A stretch of 64,000 bases of DNA from positions 56,478,733 to 56,542,732 of the forward strand of contig JALIRH010000002.1 of NCBI GenBank assembly GCA_023055505.1, written 5' to 3'. This DNA is from Callipepla californica brunnescens (Eukaryota; Chordata; Aves; Galliformes; Odontophoridae). A model generated the notes under the pieces. That model had not been told where the DNA came from, searched no databases, and worked only from the letters and a program-made list of their open reading frames with translations. This document shows, one piece after another, positions 1 to 12,700 of this stretch. The translations under genes were made by a program, and so were the position numbers. Position 1 is the stretch's first letter, and every line of letters starts with the position of its first letter.

Positions 1-584
1 CAAGTGTAAGGAATTTATTTATTTATTTATTTATTTAACTTATATTGTTTCAGTAATCATTAGTCTGCTGATATAATTAAATATTAGGAAATGTATTTCT
101 TTCCTTTAAAGTTCCTGTTTTGTTTTGTTTGGCTTTTTTGAATAGTCAAGTTGGGAAACTAAAATTTTTACTTGCATAGTCATATTCAGGTTTAAATTAA
201 AAAATGTAGCAAGAAAAGTATTTGGAAGAAAAATTATTTAAGCATAATGATATTATTACAGTAATATCTTGATAAGGCAATAGTATTTTTCCCATTTTCC
301 ATTGCTTCACAGTGACCACAGTGTCTTTTACTTCCTTATGATGAACACATGATATTTGACACTAAAAAGAGATGTATGATAGTAGTTGAGGATGTGGCTG
401 GGAATGCTGAAGAGGAAAAGGGCATAGCAGAAAATACAGTCCCTCCTGTTGAGCCATTGCTCTACATAAACATAAAAAGAAAAATGAAGCATTGATTTGT
501 TTCATAGACAGCCAAATGAGACAGAATAGTTTCTTGTTGTTACAGATTTCTTTTAATATTAATTACAATAGTGCATCCTTTCAG
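1..584 (+). other. INVS intron, 3' part
   Basis: AT-rich intron upstream of the first exon in view. It begins with a short TTTA repeat and ends in the polypyrimidine-AG acceptor at 584. No inversin-like exon is visible in it. Confidence 0.8.
12..38. repeat. TTTA microsatellite
   Basis: About six tandem TTTA units at the left edge. Confidence 0.9.
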
Positions 585-756
585 GAAACAGTTGAAGTAT
601 TTTTGAAACATCCTTCTGTAAAAGATGACTCAGATCTTGAGGGAAGAACATCCTTCATGTGGGCAGCTGGGAAAGGCAGTGACGATGTCATTCGGACTAT
701 GCTGGATTTGAAACTGGATATTGATATCAATATGACAGACAAATACGCTGGGACAG
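585..756 (+). CDS. INVS: INVS coding exon: ankyrin repeats (window exon 1)
   Basis: Starts after the acceptor ctttcag in phase 0 (ETVEVFLKHP) and ends at ACAG|gtaagg in phase 1. The 57 complete codons include LKHPSVKDDSDLEGRTSFMW, nearly identical to the human ankyrin segment as I recall it. The reading frame remains open upstream of the acceptor, but that extension is intronic and unlike inversin. Confidence 0.95.
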
Positions 757-3700
757 GTAAGGTACTTTCCAGTAAAGAGACACTGATTGTTTCCTTCAGT
801 TACTGTGATTTTCACCAAATAAAACACATTGTTAACATCAGAATTAATCTTTTCCTAGAAATATTGCATAATCCTGAAAATGTTTCTGCACTAGTCTAAT
901 TGTATATGTGGATCAATTCTTTGCCTTGTCATTGGAAGGAATTGAATTGTTTCTGCATTTTGGACCACATCATTTGAAACATTGTAAGAGGAACTGTATT
1001 GCTGTGCTGCTATGTAGTAGATATATAACCCTGTGAAAAGACAAGCTATTTACTGTATATTTTGAAGAGTAAAATGAAATATAGTTACATAAAAAGCTAT
1101 CCACAGGAATATCTGTTGAAACACGAGGAAAGGCTGTGAGACCTGGGTCTATTCAGCCTTGCAAAAAGAAGACTCAGATGTGAATCGAATCCCTTCTATA
1201 AATATCTAAGGAGCGGGAGGCAAAGGGACGAGGCTGGACTCTTCTCTGCAGTGTGTGGTGATATGATGAGGGGAAATGGCTGCAAACTAAGCATAGGAAG
1301 TTCCACACAAATGTGCATGGGAACTTCTTCACAGTGCAGTGACAGAGCACTGGCACAGGCTGCGCAGAGAGGTGGTGGAGTCTCCTTCTCTGGAGACGTT
1401 CAAGATCCACCTGGATGCCTACCTGTGCAACCTGGGCTAGGGAGCTGCTTTGGCAGGGGGTTGGACTCGATGATCTCTAGAGGTCCCTTCCAATTCCTAC
1501 AATTCTGTGATTCTGTGAAAAACCATTATTTATTTATCAGCATTAGCCTTGAAACACTGTAGAACAAACTAACCAGTGAAGTGGCTGAACTCTCATCAGG
1601 AAAATCATTTGGTACCACAAATATGTGTGAAGATAGCATAATAAAAAATAGAGCTATTGCATTTCAAGGTTAGACTTGATAGCACTCATCTGTTATCTAC
1701 CCAAAGCAAAAGATAATTATTCAGCAGTGTTTCAGAATTCAAACACACAGCCAAGAAATTCCAGTTTTCCCATAGCAAGTATGAATTTAATGTTCTTTAA
1801 TGGAAACTTGTAATAATTTTAGTAGAAATACTGTACCTATGTAGTACATTCAAGAAAAACAGAATCAGCAGTTGAAAACTAATGGAGTTATACAGAAGTC
1901 ATTAGCACACCATATAAAAAGTGGAAGGTATAGGTATCTTTGGCATAAATTGGTAGTGGGAGGGCTGTAGGGGTAGCCTTGTGTGAGAGGTCATGGACTG
2001 CTCTGTACCAGTCACAGCAAAGTCACAGATTCAGAAAGTAAAAGCAAAAATGTATTCTTAACATGATAAGTACTAAAATGATAGCCATATTCACAGAACC
2101 CACGTTTGAGTAATACAGTGAAATATCTCTCCCTCGTGGAAAGTATTTCCCCATAAAAGAAAACTTCATTATGAAGATGCAATCAGGACAAACAAGAATG
2201 CATATTGTTGGATTTGTTTATATGAATTTTAGCATCTTTGTTTTAAAATATGCTCAGCTGTCATTGTCGTAGCTTCACACACATGAACTAGGCTAAGCTG
2301 CATGGGTAGATTTTGAGGACTGTGATGATGTATTCCAAACAAGAAAATAAAAAGTGTAACAGTTTTCACTTTTCAGATCATGCTTGTAGCCTCTATTATA
2401 ATTTGAATTATATAAAATGGTAAATAATTGCAGTGTTGAAGTTTTGTGGTTCAGCATTTGAAAAATAGAAAGTATGACTGTTGCAATTTGCAGTTTTCAC
2501 TTCCTTTAGTTATTAGGATCTTGCGTTGTCAATTTCAGTTCTCATAAAATTCTATTTAAAAATCTTAATTCTTTCCTTACAGCGAACACACCTGAAATTA
2601 GTCTTTCCATATTATGATGGTTTTGTAAGTTCTGTGTTATAAGAAAACAATACTGTGGCAGACAGAATGTGTAAGATCTCAGTCTTTCTGTCTGATGACT
2701 CTACAAACTATATACTCTACTTCTTGAGTGTTGTTTCATCTTTTATTAGTGCCACTTCTATTTCCTGCTTTGTGGTATGTCCCTTCTAAACACCTGTCAG
2801 TATTCCAGATCTTAAAAACAGTGATGTTGTAATCATGACGCAGATTTCCTTTTAAAGGAGCTTGTTCTTTGCAAACAGTACTCCGAGACTGTTTCTGAAA
2901 TGATTCAGGTGTGGATTTCATGGTTGAATAATTCAGGTGGCTGTTATCTACCAGTGTTGCACCTTTTGTAGAAGTAACATGTAATCACTTTCTAGTCCTG
3001 ATCTTGTTGCAGAACTTCTAATTCAAGGAAATTAGTGGATGTTCCAATTTTTTTTTTTAACTGCCATTGTGTGGGGTGCACTAACAGTGTTGAAGTTCAG
3101 AGCTGTGCTGTTCTTCACTTGCCTGTCAAGCAATCTGAATTTTACCACTATGCAAATGTGTGCAGCTGGGTGAGCGTTATTACAGTGAGCTGTAAACTTC
3201 AAAGGAAGCCCACCAGTAAATCACTTTCTAATTGTAGACATTATTTTTTTTTTCTGAAGGTTTGTAATCCTTCCCAGGTTTTGGTGGGGGAAGAGTAGTA
3301 TTGTATTCTAACAGGAAACCATGGAGTAATAGAAAATAGTGTACATGGCTGCGCCCAGGGTACAGTTGCTGAGGAGAGTTCAAGTTTGTGTTTTGCTGAC
3401 TTTTGTGCTGAACTCGGTTGAGCTCAGTCATATTGTTGCATTAACGTAGCTTTTTGCATTTACTTTAAAAGAGCAAGTTCTCCATTCAGCTCAAGACTGC
3501 TTATTGTGTAGGGGAATGACACCAAGGGAAAGGAATTTCTCTGTTCGCAGAGATCAGCGCTGCAGGAGCATTACAGGGGCAGCTTTATAGCTCTGCCGTC
3601 ACTGCATACAATGGTGAGGGCTCTGTCTGTCGGCCGAACAAAGGTCCCATTGTGAGCAGCTGGCCGAGGAATCTCTTCAGTCACCGTGACTCCATCACAG

Positions 3701-6700
3701 AAAATTTGGCTTACAAGAAAATACTGAGCACAAAGTGCGAAACAAGATGCCTGCGTCAGAATGAGTGATAGAGGGGAAGAAGCAGCCAAGCTGACACAGC
3801 AGCTCTTTTTCTACTGTATTGTTATACACACCCCATGTGTCATCGGATTGAGTGGTTTACTGCCTTTGCTTTCATAAGAAATGCAGTACAAAAACCAGAA
3901 CCTAAAGTTTACAGTGAGGTCAGAACATGAAAACTAGGCTCGTCCAAATGCACCAAGCAGCAGGGATGTCATTCTTGTCTAATTTCTACTTATAGCCTCC
4001 AACTCACATAGCTAGTGCAGACCTTGCTGCTTACAGATATTTTTCACAAATATGATGAATGTCCATGTGAGGGTTTTTTTTTTTTTTTCCCACGACATCT
4101 GCAACAGATGAACATTTGGATCATTGTAAAAGCAGGATTTCGATTAAGGCAGACATCTGACGAGTACTACTTGTGTTGTCTCAGACCACAGCCCTGTTTC
4201 TGATAGGAAGTGCCTTATCTGTATCACAACTCCAGTCACTGATGTTGAGAATTGAAGTTGCAAGACTTCACTGTCAGTATGAACAACCTACACATTTTAG
4301 TAGCATCTGTGTGGCAGATTATGCTGGGCCACTGTTTTATAAGCTGCATGAAGTGCTGTCAGTGGTAAAGAGTAGCAGGCAACTTCAGAAAGCCTGGCAG
4401 TTTGACACTCTGGATATGATTTTAGAAGTAATTCCTTCTAGTGTCTTCTAGTAAATCCTTTCTGGTGGCCTTTGTGGTGTGCCTTTCTGTGCAGTGCTTC
4501 TGCTGGATCCTGACTGTGCCTGTCATAACTGAAGCAAGTAGAAGGATGTAGGTACTGTGTACAGCCCCACGTCTTGCTTGTTTGACCAGACAGAATAATC
4601 CCCAAATTGGAGTGTTTGTGAGATTTCTTGTGAGAATAAGAATGCACTGCACAAAAATCACAGAGTGGTTTGGGTTGGAAGGGACCTTTAATATCATGTA
4701 GTTCCAAACCCTCTGCTGTGAAGTACATTTATGAATGGCACATTTCTGTACTTTCATTCTGCATACGTTGTACATTGTCATCTCCGAATTAGTTCAGATG
4801 TAAGGTGGTACATCTCTGAGAACACAGATTATTCAATTGCCGACTGTAGGAAATAAGCCAGAGCATTTTGAGATCAATTTGCAAGTGAAATCACACAAAA
4901 TACATAAATGTGTCCTTAATTTGTCTGAAATTTCATTTCTGTATGTAGTTTGCCTTTGTTCTTTCCTTTGGAAAGAACGCTGAGCTGGTTGTACTGGGAT
5001 TTCTGCATTTTCCTCAACCCTGGACTGCAGTGCCAGCAGTTACTATCAGAAACTGTAGGATTCCACAGAGTCAACTTGCACAGTTTGTATATAGTGGAAC
5101 TTCATATACTGTAGGGGAGGGGTGAGAGGAAATGTGGTATCTCTTAAGTTCATTCCAGTTCTTAAAGGGATCCTATAAGGAGGAGGGAAATCAACTTTTT
5201 ACATGATTAGATAGTGATAGGACAAGGGGGAATGGTTTTAAACTAAAAGACAGAGATTTAGATTAGATGTTCGTGGGATTTTAACTGAGAGGGTGGTGTG
5301 ACGCAGGCTGCCCAGAGAGGCTGTCATTCCCCGTTCCTGGAGGTGTTCAAGGCCAGATGGGATGGAGCTCTGGACAGCCTCATCTGGTGCTTGATATAGT
5401 GGTTGGAAACCCTACATTTGACACTGGGGTTGGAACTGGATGATCTTTGAGGTCCTTTCGCATCCCCCAAGCTATTCTGTGGTTTGTCCATCATTTTTTT
5501 TTCCTGAATGAGCAAGGAGTTGCAGGTATGTGGAGATGTAATGGCCTTTCTTCATAGTTTTATGTAAAATTTTCTCCAGTCAATTCTTGATAATGAATAA
5601 GAGGAGTGGGGAAAAACAGCTGGAGTTTTAATTGAGATGGCTTTGCTTGTATGAAAGAAAGAATGACATGAAAATGTTGAAGAAATAATGAAATCTTTCT
5701 TTCTCTTGAAATGTGCAGCTTCGTATCCATTGGGGTAATACAGTGAGTGCCATGAAACAGAGACAAAAGTAGTTCTTACTGTGATCTCTTAATTTTTATA
5801 AGCAAAAGCTGGTAATCTTACACAAATAATCAGCATAAACCAGTCCTGCAGCTGATAACGTTAAAATTCACATTTCTGCAAGTTAAAAACATGTTTTCAG
5901 AGCTAACCTTCTTTTCTGCTTACTGTGCTGTAATGCTTGTATGGTAAGGAAATGTAGTTCAGGATTGCAGTCACTTGGTACAGTTCTTTAATTGCTTACT
6001 TTTCAAAAGCAGCATTTTCTACCGAAATGATCAGAATTATTTTTTTTAATTTGTTTGTTCTAATTGTTAACCTCCAGAGCTCACAGTACTGTGACCTCTT
6101 TTTCCTACTGCTTTTTTCTTTCAGCATTACACGCTGCTGCACTTTCTGGCCATGTCAGCACAGTGAAATTGCTGTTGGAACATAATGCACAGGTGGATGC
6201 TTTGGATGTCATGAAACACACTCCACTTTTCCGAGCTTGTGAGATGGGACACAAAGAAGTGATACAGACGCTCATTAAAGGTCAGCTGTTACAGATTTAC
6301 AAACATGTCCAGAATTCTGATGTTCCCTTACGTGGGGCTGTGAAATAAATAGGGTTGCTGCGTAAGAATGAGAGAAGAAAATTGCTCCTCTAAAAAAGAT
6401 ACTGTCTGTAAGTATCCTGTGTGGAACAGTGTTAGGAAACAGAAGAGATTTTCAGAGCACTGGGCAAAATGACTAGAAGAGTTAAATCTAAACTTTGAAA
6501 ACACATAGTTCTTTCCACATCTCTTCTCTGTCCAAGCCAGTTCAAATACATTCTAATCTCTCCAGCTGTCTCTTCCCCCAGCAAGCCATTGTTTTGGTGA
6601 CTTTTTTTCTTCTTTTTTTCCCCGCTTTGAATAAATAAGATCAAATTACGCTTTCTTTTCTTCTGAGAGAAAGCATTTGTGGTCATCTTTGGAATTTTTT

Positions 6701-9700
6701 TTACTATTTAGATTTTATTTATCAATAATTATTTATTGATTTTTATAAATAAAATTACTTATTAAATATGAAAATATTTACTTTTGATTAAGACAGTTAT
6801 CAAATTCTGAACCATTCATATTTTCTCATAATTGATTTCTAGAAACAGTACTATTTGTAAATTTAAATGAGACAATGTACATAGTCCTGAATAATTGTAG
6901 ATGCTCTGCTGAACTGCAAGAAACACAGTGAAATAACAGAGGTGTCTTAGGTGCAGAATTCTTTCGTTTTAATCTCACAGAAAAGTTCTGCATGGTCTGG
7001 AAGCAGTCTTTCTCCTACTCGAGATATTTTCCCATTTATTGTCTGGTGAGGTATCCGGACTACCAGATTACACATTTTCTGTCAGATAACCTTTCTTAGC
7101 GAAGCTTGCTTCCCTTTGTTATTCGCTGGAGGAATTTTAATGCTCTGATAAGCTCTTACTCAACCCCCCCTGAGTTTTTATGGATACAGTAAGCTTGGGT
7201 GATCAGAATCTGAGTTACAATAGATGAAATATTTTATGATATAGCCATTCTTGATGGTTACTTTGTATTTAGTCTTATTTTTGTGATGAGTTTTTGCATC
7301 TTATGTGATCATGGAGAAAATGCATAAGAGTTTCAGCATGCTTGGAATTAGAAAAAAGATAGAATTTTTTTCAGAATTCATTCTTACCTTGTGAATATTT
7401 TATCTTGACTGTTTTATAGGTTTAAAGAATCTGAAATCTGATTTTCAAAAGTGATTTTGTCATTAAGAAAGTTTAACTTAAAATTAGTAGGTCTGAAACA
7501 AATAACATCTAGATTTTTCAAGGCTGTTTGACAGACCTGAAGTTTCCAAAGTGTCAGAGAGGAGGATATTTAGGATTGTCTGAAGTTTTTAGATAGCTGA
7601 CGCTGACTGAAATTATTTCATTGCCATTTCAACTTGACTTAAGTAATATCATTCTGAAGTACTTCTCTGAATTGACAAAGAAGTTATAGTTGACCATAAA
7701 CTTATTATTTGCTTTCTCTTAATTCAGAAATTTATTTGTATTTATAGGAGGAGCAAGAGTAGATTTGGTTGATCAAGACGGCCATTCACCCCTTCACTGG
7801 GCAGCCCTGGGAGGAAACGCTGATGTGTGCCAAATCCTGATAGAAAATAAAATCAACCCTAATGTACAGGATTATGCAGGTAGAACCCCTCTACAGTGTG
7901 CTGCTTATGGAGGTTACATCAACTGCATGGTAGTATTACTGGAAAATAATGCAGATCCAAATATTCAGGATAAAGAGGTATGTTGTCCTTTGCTGGGCAA
8001 TTTCATTAAGTTTAAAATAACTATAGATGTAAAGGTCAGTCTGTTTTCTGGGACGCTGAAACATCTTTTCTGCTGTTTATCATGGAAGGAAATGCATCCT
8101 GGCATAATTTTCTGTCTTCACTTCTAAACTCTTGAATGAAAAAATAATGGTGTAATATTCAACGTGAAATGAAGACTCAGCTTTGTCCTTTATCATTTCT
8201 GTCTTTGTCTTATCCAAGTGTGATCATACGAAGAGTCATTTTAAGCATCTTATTTTTTAACTTCTGTGGTTCCTAGGTAACAATTTATATGGGAATGTGA
8301 TTTTGTGGTGTATTTCTTCAGCATGTGTTAGTGAGATAGAGCAAGTAAGATATTGCAAGTGAGATTGCAGATGAACTTCTTCAATTATTTATCAGTATAT
8401 AGCTCTTCCTGATGGAAAAAAAAAAGTACACTGGTTTGTTTAAATGTTCTTTTGTGTCATTTTTCTAACAGTAAGTGAAATTAGGAGCCAGAATAATTGT
8501 GCAACATATAACAGATTTCTTTGTTATTTGACATAATTTCTCTGAAGTTAAGAGAACTCCATGAATCAAAACAATTTCACACAAATTGTTAAATTTTTCT
8601 TCAGTTAATCATTGTAGGGCATGAATAATTCTAGGTAAAGTGGAAAAGTGTTATTTATTATGGGTTCCCCAGAGTACACTGGAAACATTTTCTAAACCTG
8701 CTACTAGCATCAGATTGAATACAGGTGACATCAGCTTCAGGTCTCTTCATTTCACACAGAGTTACTGCAGCATAATCTTCAGCACTTGCTGCAGCTCGTT
8801 AGCACTGAACTCAAAAGTTCTTTGTGTTTTTATGCGGAACCCAGTTTTCTAACTGTTTGCTAAATTGGGAGTTCAAAAAAGCAAGATGTAGATACAGGAG
8901 GCATGCCCTTTAAGTGATGTGGAATACCTGTGTTTGTTGATAGTAACAGACCCTTAGGTATGCATGGGGCAGATACCAGCCAGGAGCGACCAGCCAGTGT
9001 ACTGAGTATTGTGAGCTGGACTTCTGCTTTATGTGAGAGAAACAAGACTTCTGAAATCAAGCTCCTTTTGGAAGGACAGCTGGAGTCATTCTGCATTTGT
9101 CTGAGCTGATAAGCTTTCTTCTGACTTCATCAGAGTTTGATCTCCTTAATAATTCTCTGTCTTGCTGCGGTATTTTGGATCAGCCTAGAAAACAGTCTGA
9201 ATGACAAAAGTAGTTGAGAGCTTCTTCAGAGCAAGGGCTGTATAGCTGCACAGAAATCCACTCTAGAACTAGTTTCCTAATGCTATTTTTCAGCTACTTC
9301 AGATGGAATAGCACTAGTGTTGTAATGTAGTTTAAAAAGAAAAAGGTATCTGATTTCATTTTTAAGTGATGCACTTTCATTTTAACAAGGCATTTGTTTT
9401 AGAAGGATGTTTGTCCTTGGTGTCCAGAAAAGCATCAAGTTGCAGCATTATTTGCAACTGTTACTGTGGTGTGATAGAGATTGGGAATAGTATTATTTTT
9501 TTTCTTCTGTTGTCTACAGGGAAGAACTGCTTTACACTGGCTCTGTAACAATGGCTACCTTGATGCTATAAAGTTACTGCTTGGTTTTGATGCTTTCCCT
9601 AATCATATGGAGAACAGCGAGGAAAGGTATTATTGGTCTGAATGAGTCGTTCTCTAATTCAGCAAAAATTCTACCTGTCAGTTTGAATGTTTAATGTTCA

Positions 9701-12700
9701 GATACTTTCATGTTATCATGGTTGTCCTAGTTTGTAAAAAGGAATGCTATGCCTTTGGGCTTTGGTGTAAGGAGCTTTTCTAATGTGAAGAATCTCTTGT
9801 TTAAGTATGAGATTACAACTTTAAAATTCAACTGTTTATACATTTGCACCTTGAGCTCGTGGACATTTCTGCAAGCATTTACTCATTCTACTTTGATTTC
9901 AAATATCAAGCATCTTTTTCATTTAGATGAAGATGACAATGTGTATGAACGATGAAAAGATTAAAATGTTAGAATAGACTGGAGTTTCCTTTTTCTTGTT
10001 GGTAGGAATACAGCGAGAAGAAAGCAAATGGAAGAGATGCATTGTTACATCTTAAAATAATGATTACAAATTACTGGTAATTAACTATTCTAAAAGCCTG
10101 GGTGGGTGGGTGGGGTTTTTTTTTCTTTTTGCTTCTTGTAAAGAGACAGTACATTTGCACATCTTTTCTTTGTGTTTCATTGACACATAAATAATAGTTT
10201 TTTAAAGTGATTTGAGTTGCAGAGTTCAAAGTAGACACCTGGCCATGAAGATAATTACTGTTAGCAGAAATTTATGACGACTTTTTGGAGTAGATGACCT
10301 CATTCTAATCATAAATAAAAGTATGACCTCTGTGTCATGTAAATTCGAATATTTCTCAGTTTAAAATCATTTAAATATATGTAAGGCCCCTATTTTATAG
10401 CTAAACTGGAGATTTCCTTCCTTACCCCAGTTAATTGCTTTCTTTTCCCATTTCTCCTTTGTTCTCTACTCCAGCTATTCAGTAGTGCCAATACTCTCTC
10501 TAGAAATTTCTGATAGAAAATTAAGTAAACAGATGTAGTTAAATTACTCTTTAAGAAGTCAGATGAAAAGACTATAATTTGCTAGAAAGGATGCCTTTCT
10601 TTTCTTTGCATTGTAGAAATGGTCTAATGATACTCAACCACCAGGAAAATACCATAGCTATGATGTTACTGTAGTCATTCATTTACTATCTATTTTGTTT
10701 ATACTTTGGCATTAACGTGTATTCAAACATGTAAGCCTAGATTACTCTGGGTATAACAAAGCGGCATTCTGAATGGGTGCACTTGAGCACTAGGCCATGT
10801 GCAGAAAAGAACTGATCTTCAGTATTTCTAGATGAATCAGTCTGTAAATATAATTTTCCTATGGAAAAAAAATTGCAATTGACTCCTAGTAAAAACATTA
10901 TTTTGTTGTTAAAACCTTGTTTTATTTTTAAGACAGCAGAAGTTTGGAAAATAGGAAAGAATGTCAAGTGACCGTTCTCATAGTGAAATAACCTTGTGGA
11001 TGTGGTTCTTCTGTAATTGGATGTAAATGCTTATTTACTGAATTACAGTTTCACAAACAAGTATTCTTTTCTGATGTTCCTTCATAATGATGCTGCTCTT
11101 GATCATGTTCTTGGAGTGCAATATGACAGATTAGTTCAAAATTCAAACCCAGCAGTTGAAATTAAATCAGATAGAGCTGGGATTTCATCTAGGATTTTAA
11201 GTTACCCAGTTTTTTGCAGATGAGTGATCAGTTGTTGGTGTGAAGGGTGGTAGTTTTGTTGTTTTTTGCATTTGGTAATCCAGCTGTATGTCATGAGTGC
11301 ATCAAGTGGTGACAAGTTAGCTGCTGCTTGACCATGTTCATGCCAGGTGTAACAGCTGTTGGCTGACGTCTTGTGTGTGTGTTTTGCTATGAAGCCAGCT
11401 TGATTCAGAGGCTGTCTAGTTTAGGGATAACCAGTGAAAAATTGTTAGCAGGCTTTGAATTGACACAAGCAGTGGGTAATTGTGGTAAGATACATAAGCA
11501 ACCTTGAATGGGTAATGTCTGGTTACACAGACCCCTATTTGGATTTGAGTGATTTTATTTATTTTTTTTAATTCCAAAGGTAGCTTGAGTGGAGTCAGAT
11601 AATCCATGTTTAAGAAAACGGGTCTGTATGACCGCGATCCATAATACAGTACATCATTTTGGTACATGAACATTAGCAGCATAAAATTGACTTCTGTACT
11701 AGTTAACTAAAATATTCAAAACTAGCTATACTTTAAAAATTTCATTTTCTGAAATGAGGTCCTTTCTGAAGTATCCATTCTTGGGTTATCAAAAATCTGT
11801 AGCTATTTAAATGCCTTCAACACGCCTTGACATACAAATTCTCATGTTATGTCATTGTCTTGATTCCCACAGACACTTCAGTTCAGATACTGTTAATCCT
11901 TCCATCAAATCATTACTGCGTGGCAAGTCCAATTGTGCTCTTTCTGTCTGTTTTTCTTTGCTTACCAGCATTGTGTCCTAGCAAGTTACCATCAAGAAGA
12001 GCCCTAATTTTCACAATCACATGCATTGACACTTACTGTTTGAAAGACTTGCATTATATGGTCTTGACTGTGGTTTGTGACTGATCATTTTCCATCACCA
12101 AGTGTCTTTGCCTTCTGCTTCAGTGCTTGTGAGGGAGGCAGGCACATTTTTGCACCTATTCAGCCAGTGGAAATTTGGGGAATTAGTATTAAAAGTTCTT
12201 AGGCAGGTTCAATGCTATTTAAAAGCAAAGATGATTAATATTTTTATCACATATGTTGATTTGAAGGCAGACTTTTCTTTCAAGTAATAAAAAAACAAAA
12301 CGAAAAAAAGGTGTTATCCATTAATGCAAGTTCAGAACTGTTGCTTGGTCAGCTACTATACTGTCCTCAGTTGTTCTAGAAACTAGGTAAATTTTCAGAA
12401 CTTCAGTGCATATGTAAGTAACACAAAGTATGTGTTGTTTTACTTAGATAATATTTCAACATATGAACTTTAACATCATTGTTCACTTAAAGCAGTTACT
12501 TCTGTGGATAGGACTTAGTAGTACTGTACTTAATATTGTTTGATCTCCTCTAAGTTAGGTAACTAAAGTAAGCCTTAAACATTATCATGGTATGCACAAT
12601 GAGCAAGACAGGAAAATAATGTTTAAAATAAGAGCAGAGGTCTTCTGAAAGCAGCGTTTAAGCAGTCTTCATACTAGAAGTTGCCTTGTTATGAAATCAA

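Larger units (their letters stand above)
757..6124 (+). other. INVS intron, 5.4 kb
   Basis: Holds three CR1 fragments (about 1125-1518, 4656-4720, 5205-5484) and otherwise unique AT-rich DNA. A GC-richer stretch at 3540-3760 stands out. I see no exon-like segment with splice signals matching inversin. Confidence 0.8.

Noticed and set aside
1251..1562. 103-codon + frame
   Set aside because: Lies in the CR1 3' end; element sequence, not a gene.
4422..4781. 119- and 96-codon - strand frames
   Set aside because: They cross a CR1 tail and show no codon or splice support.
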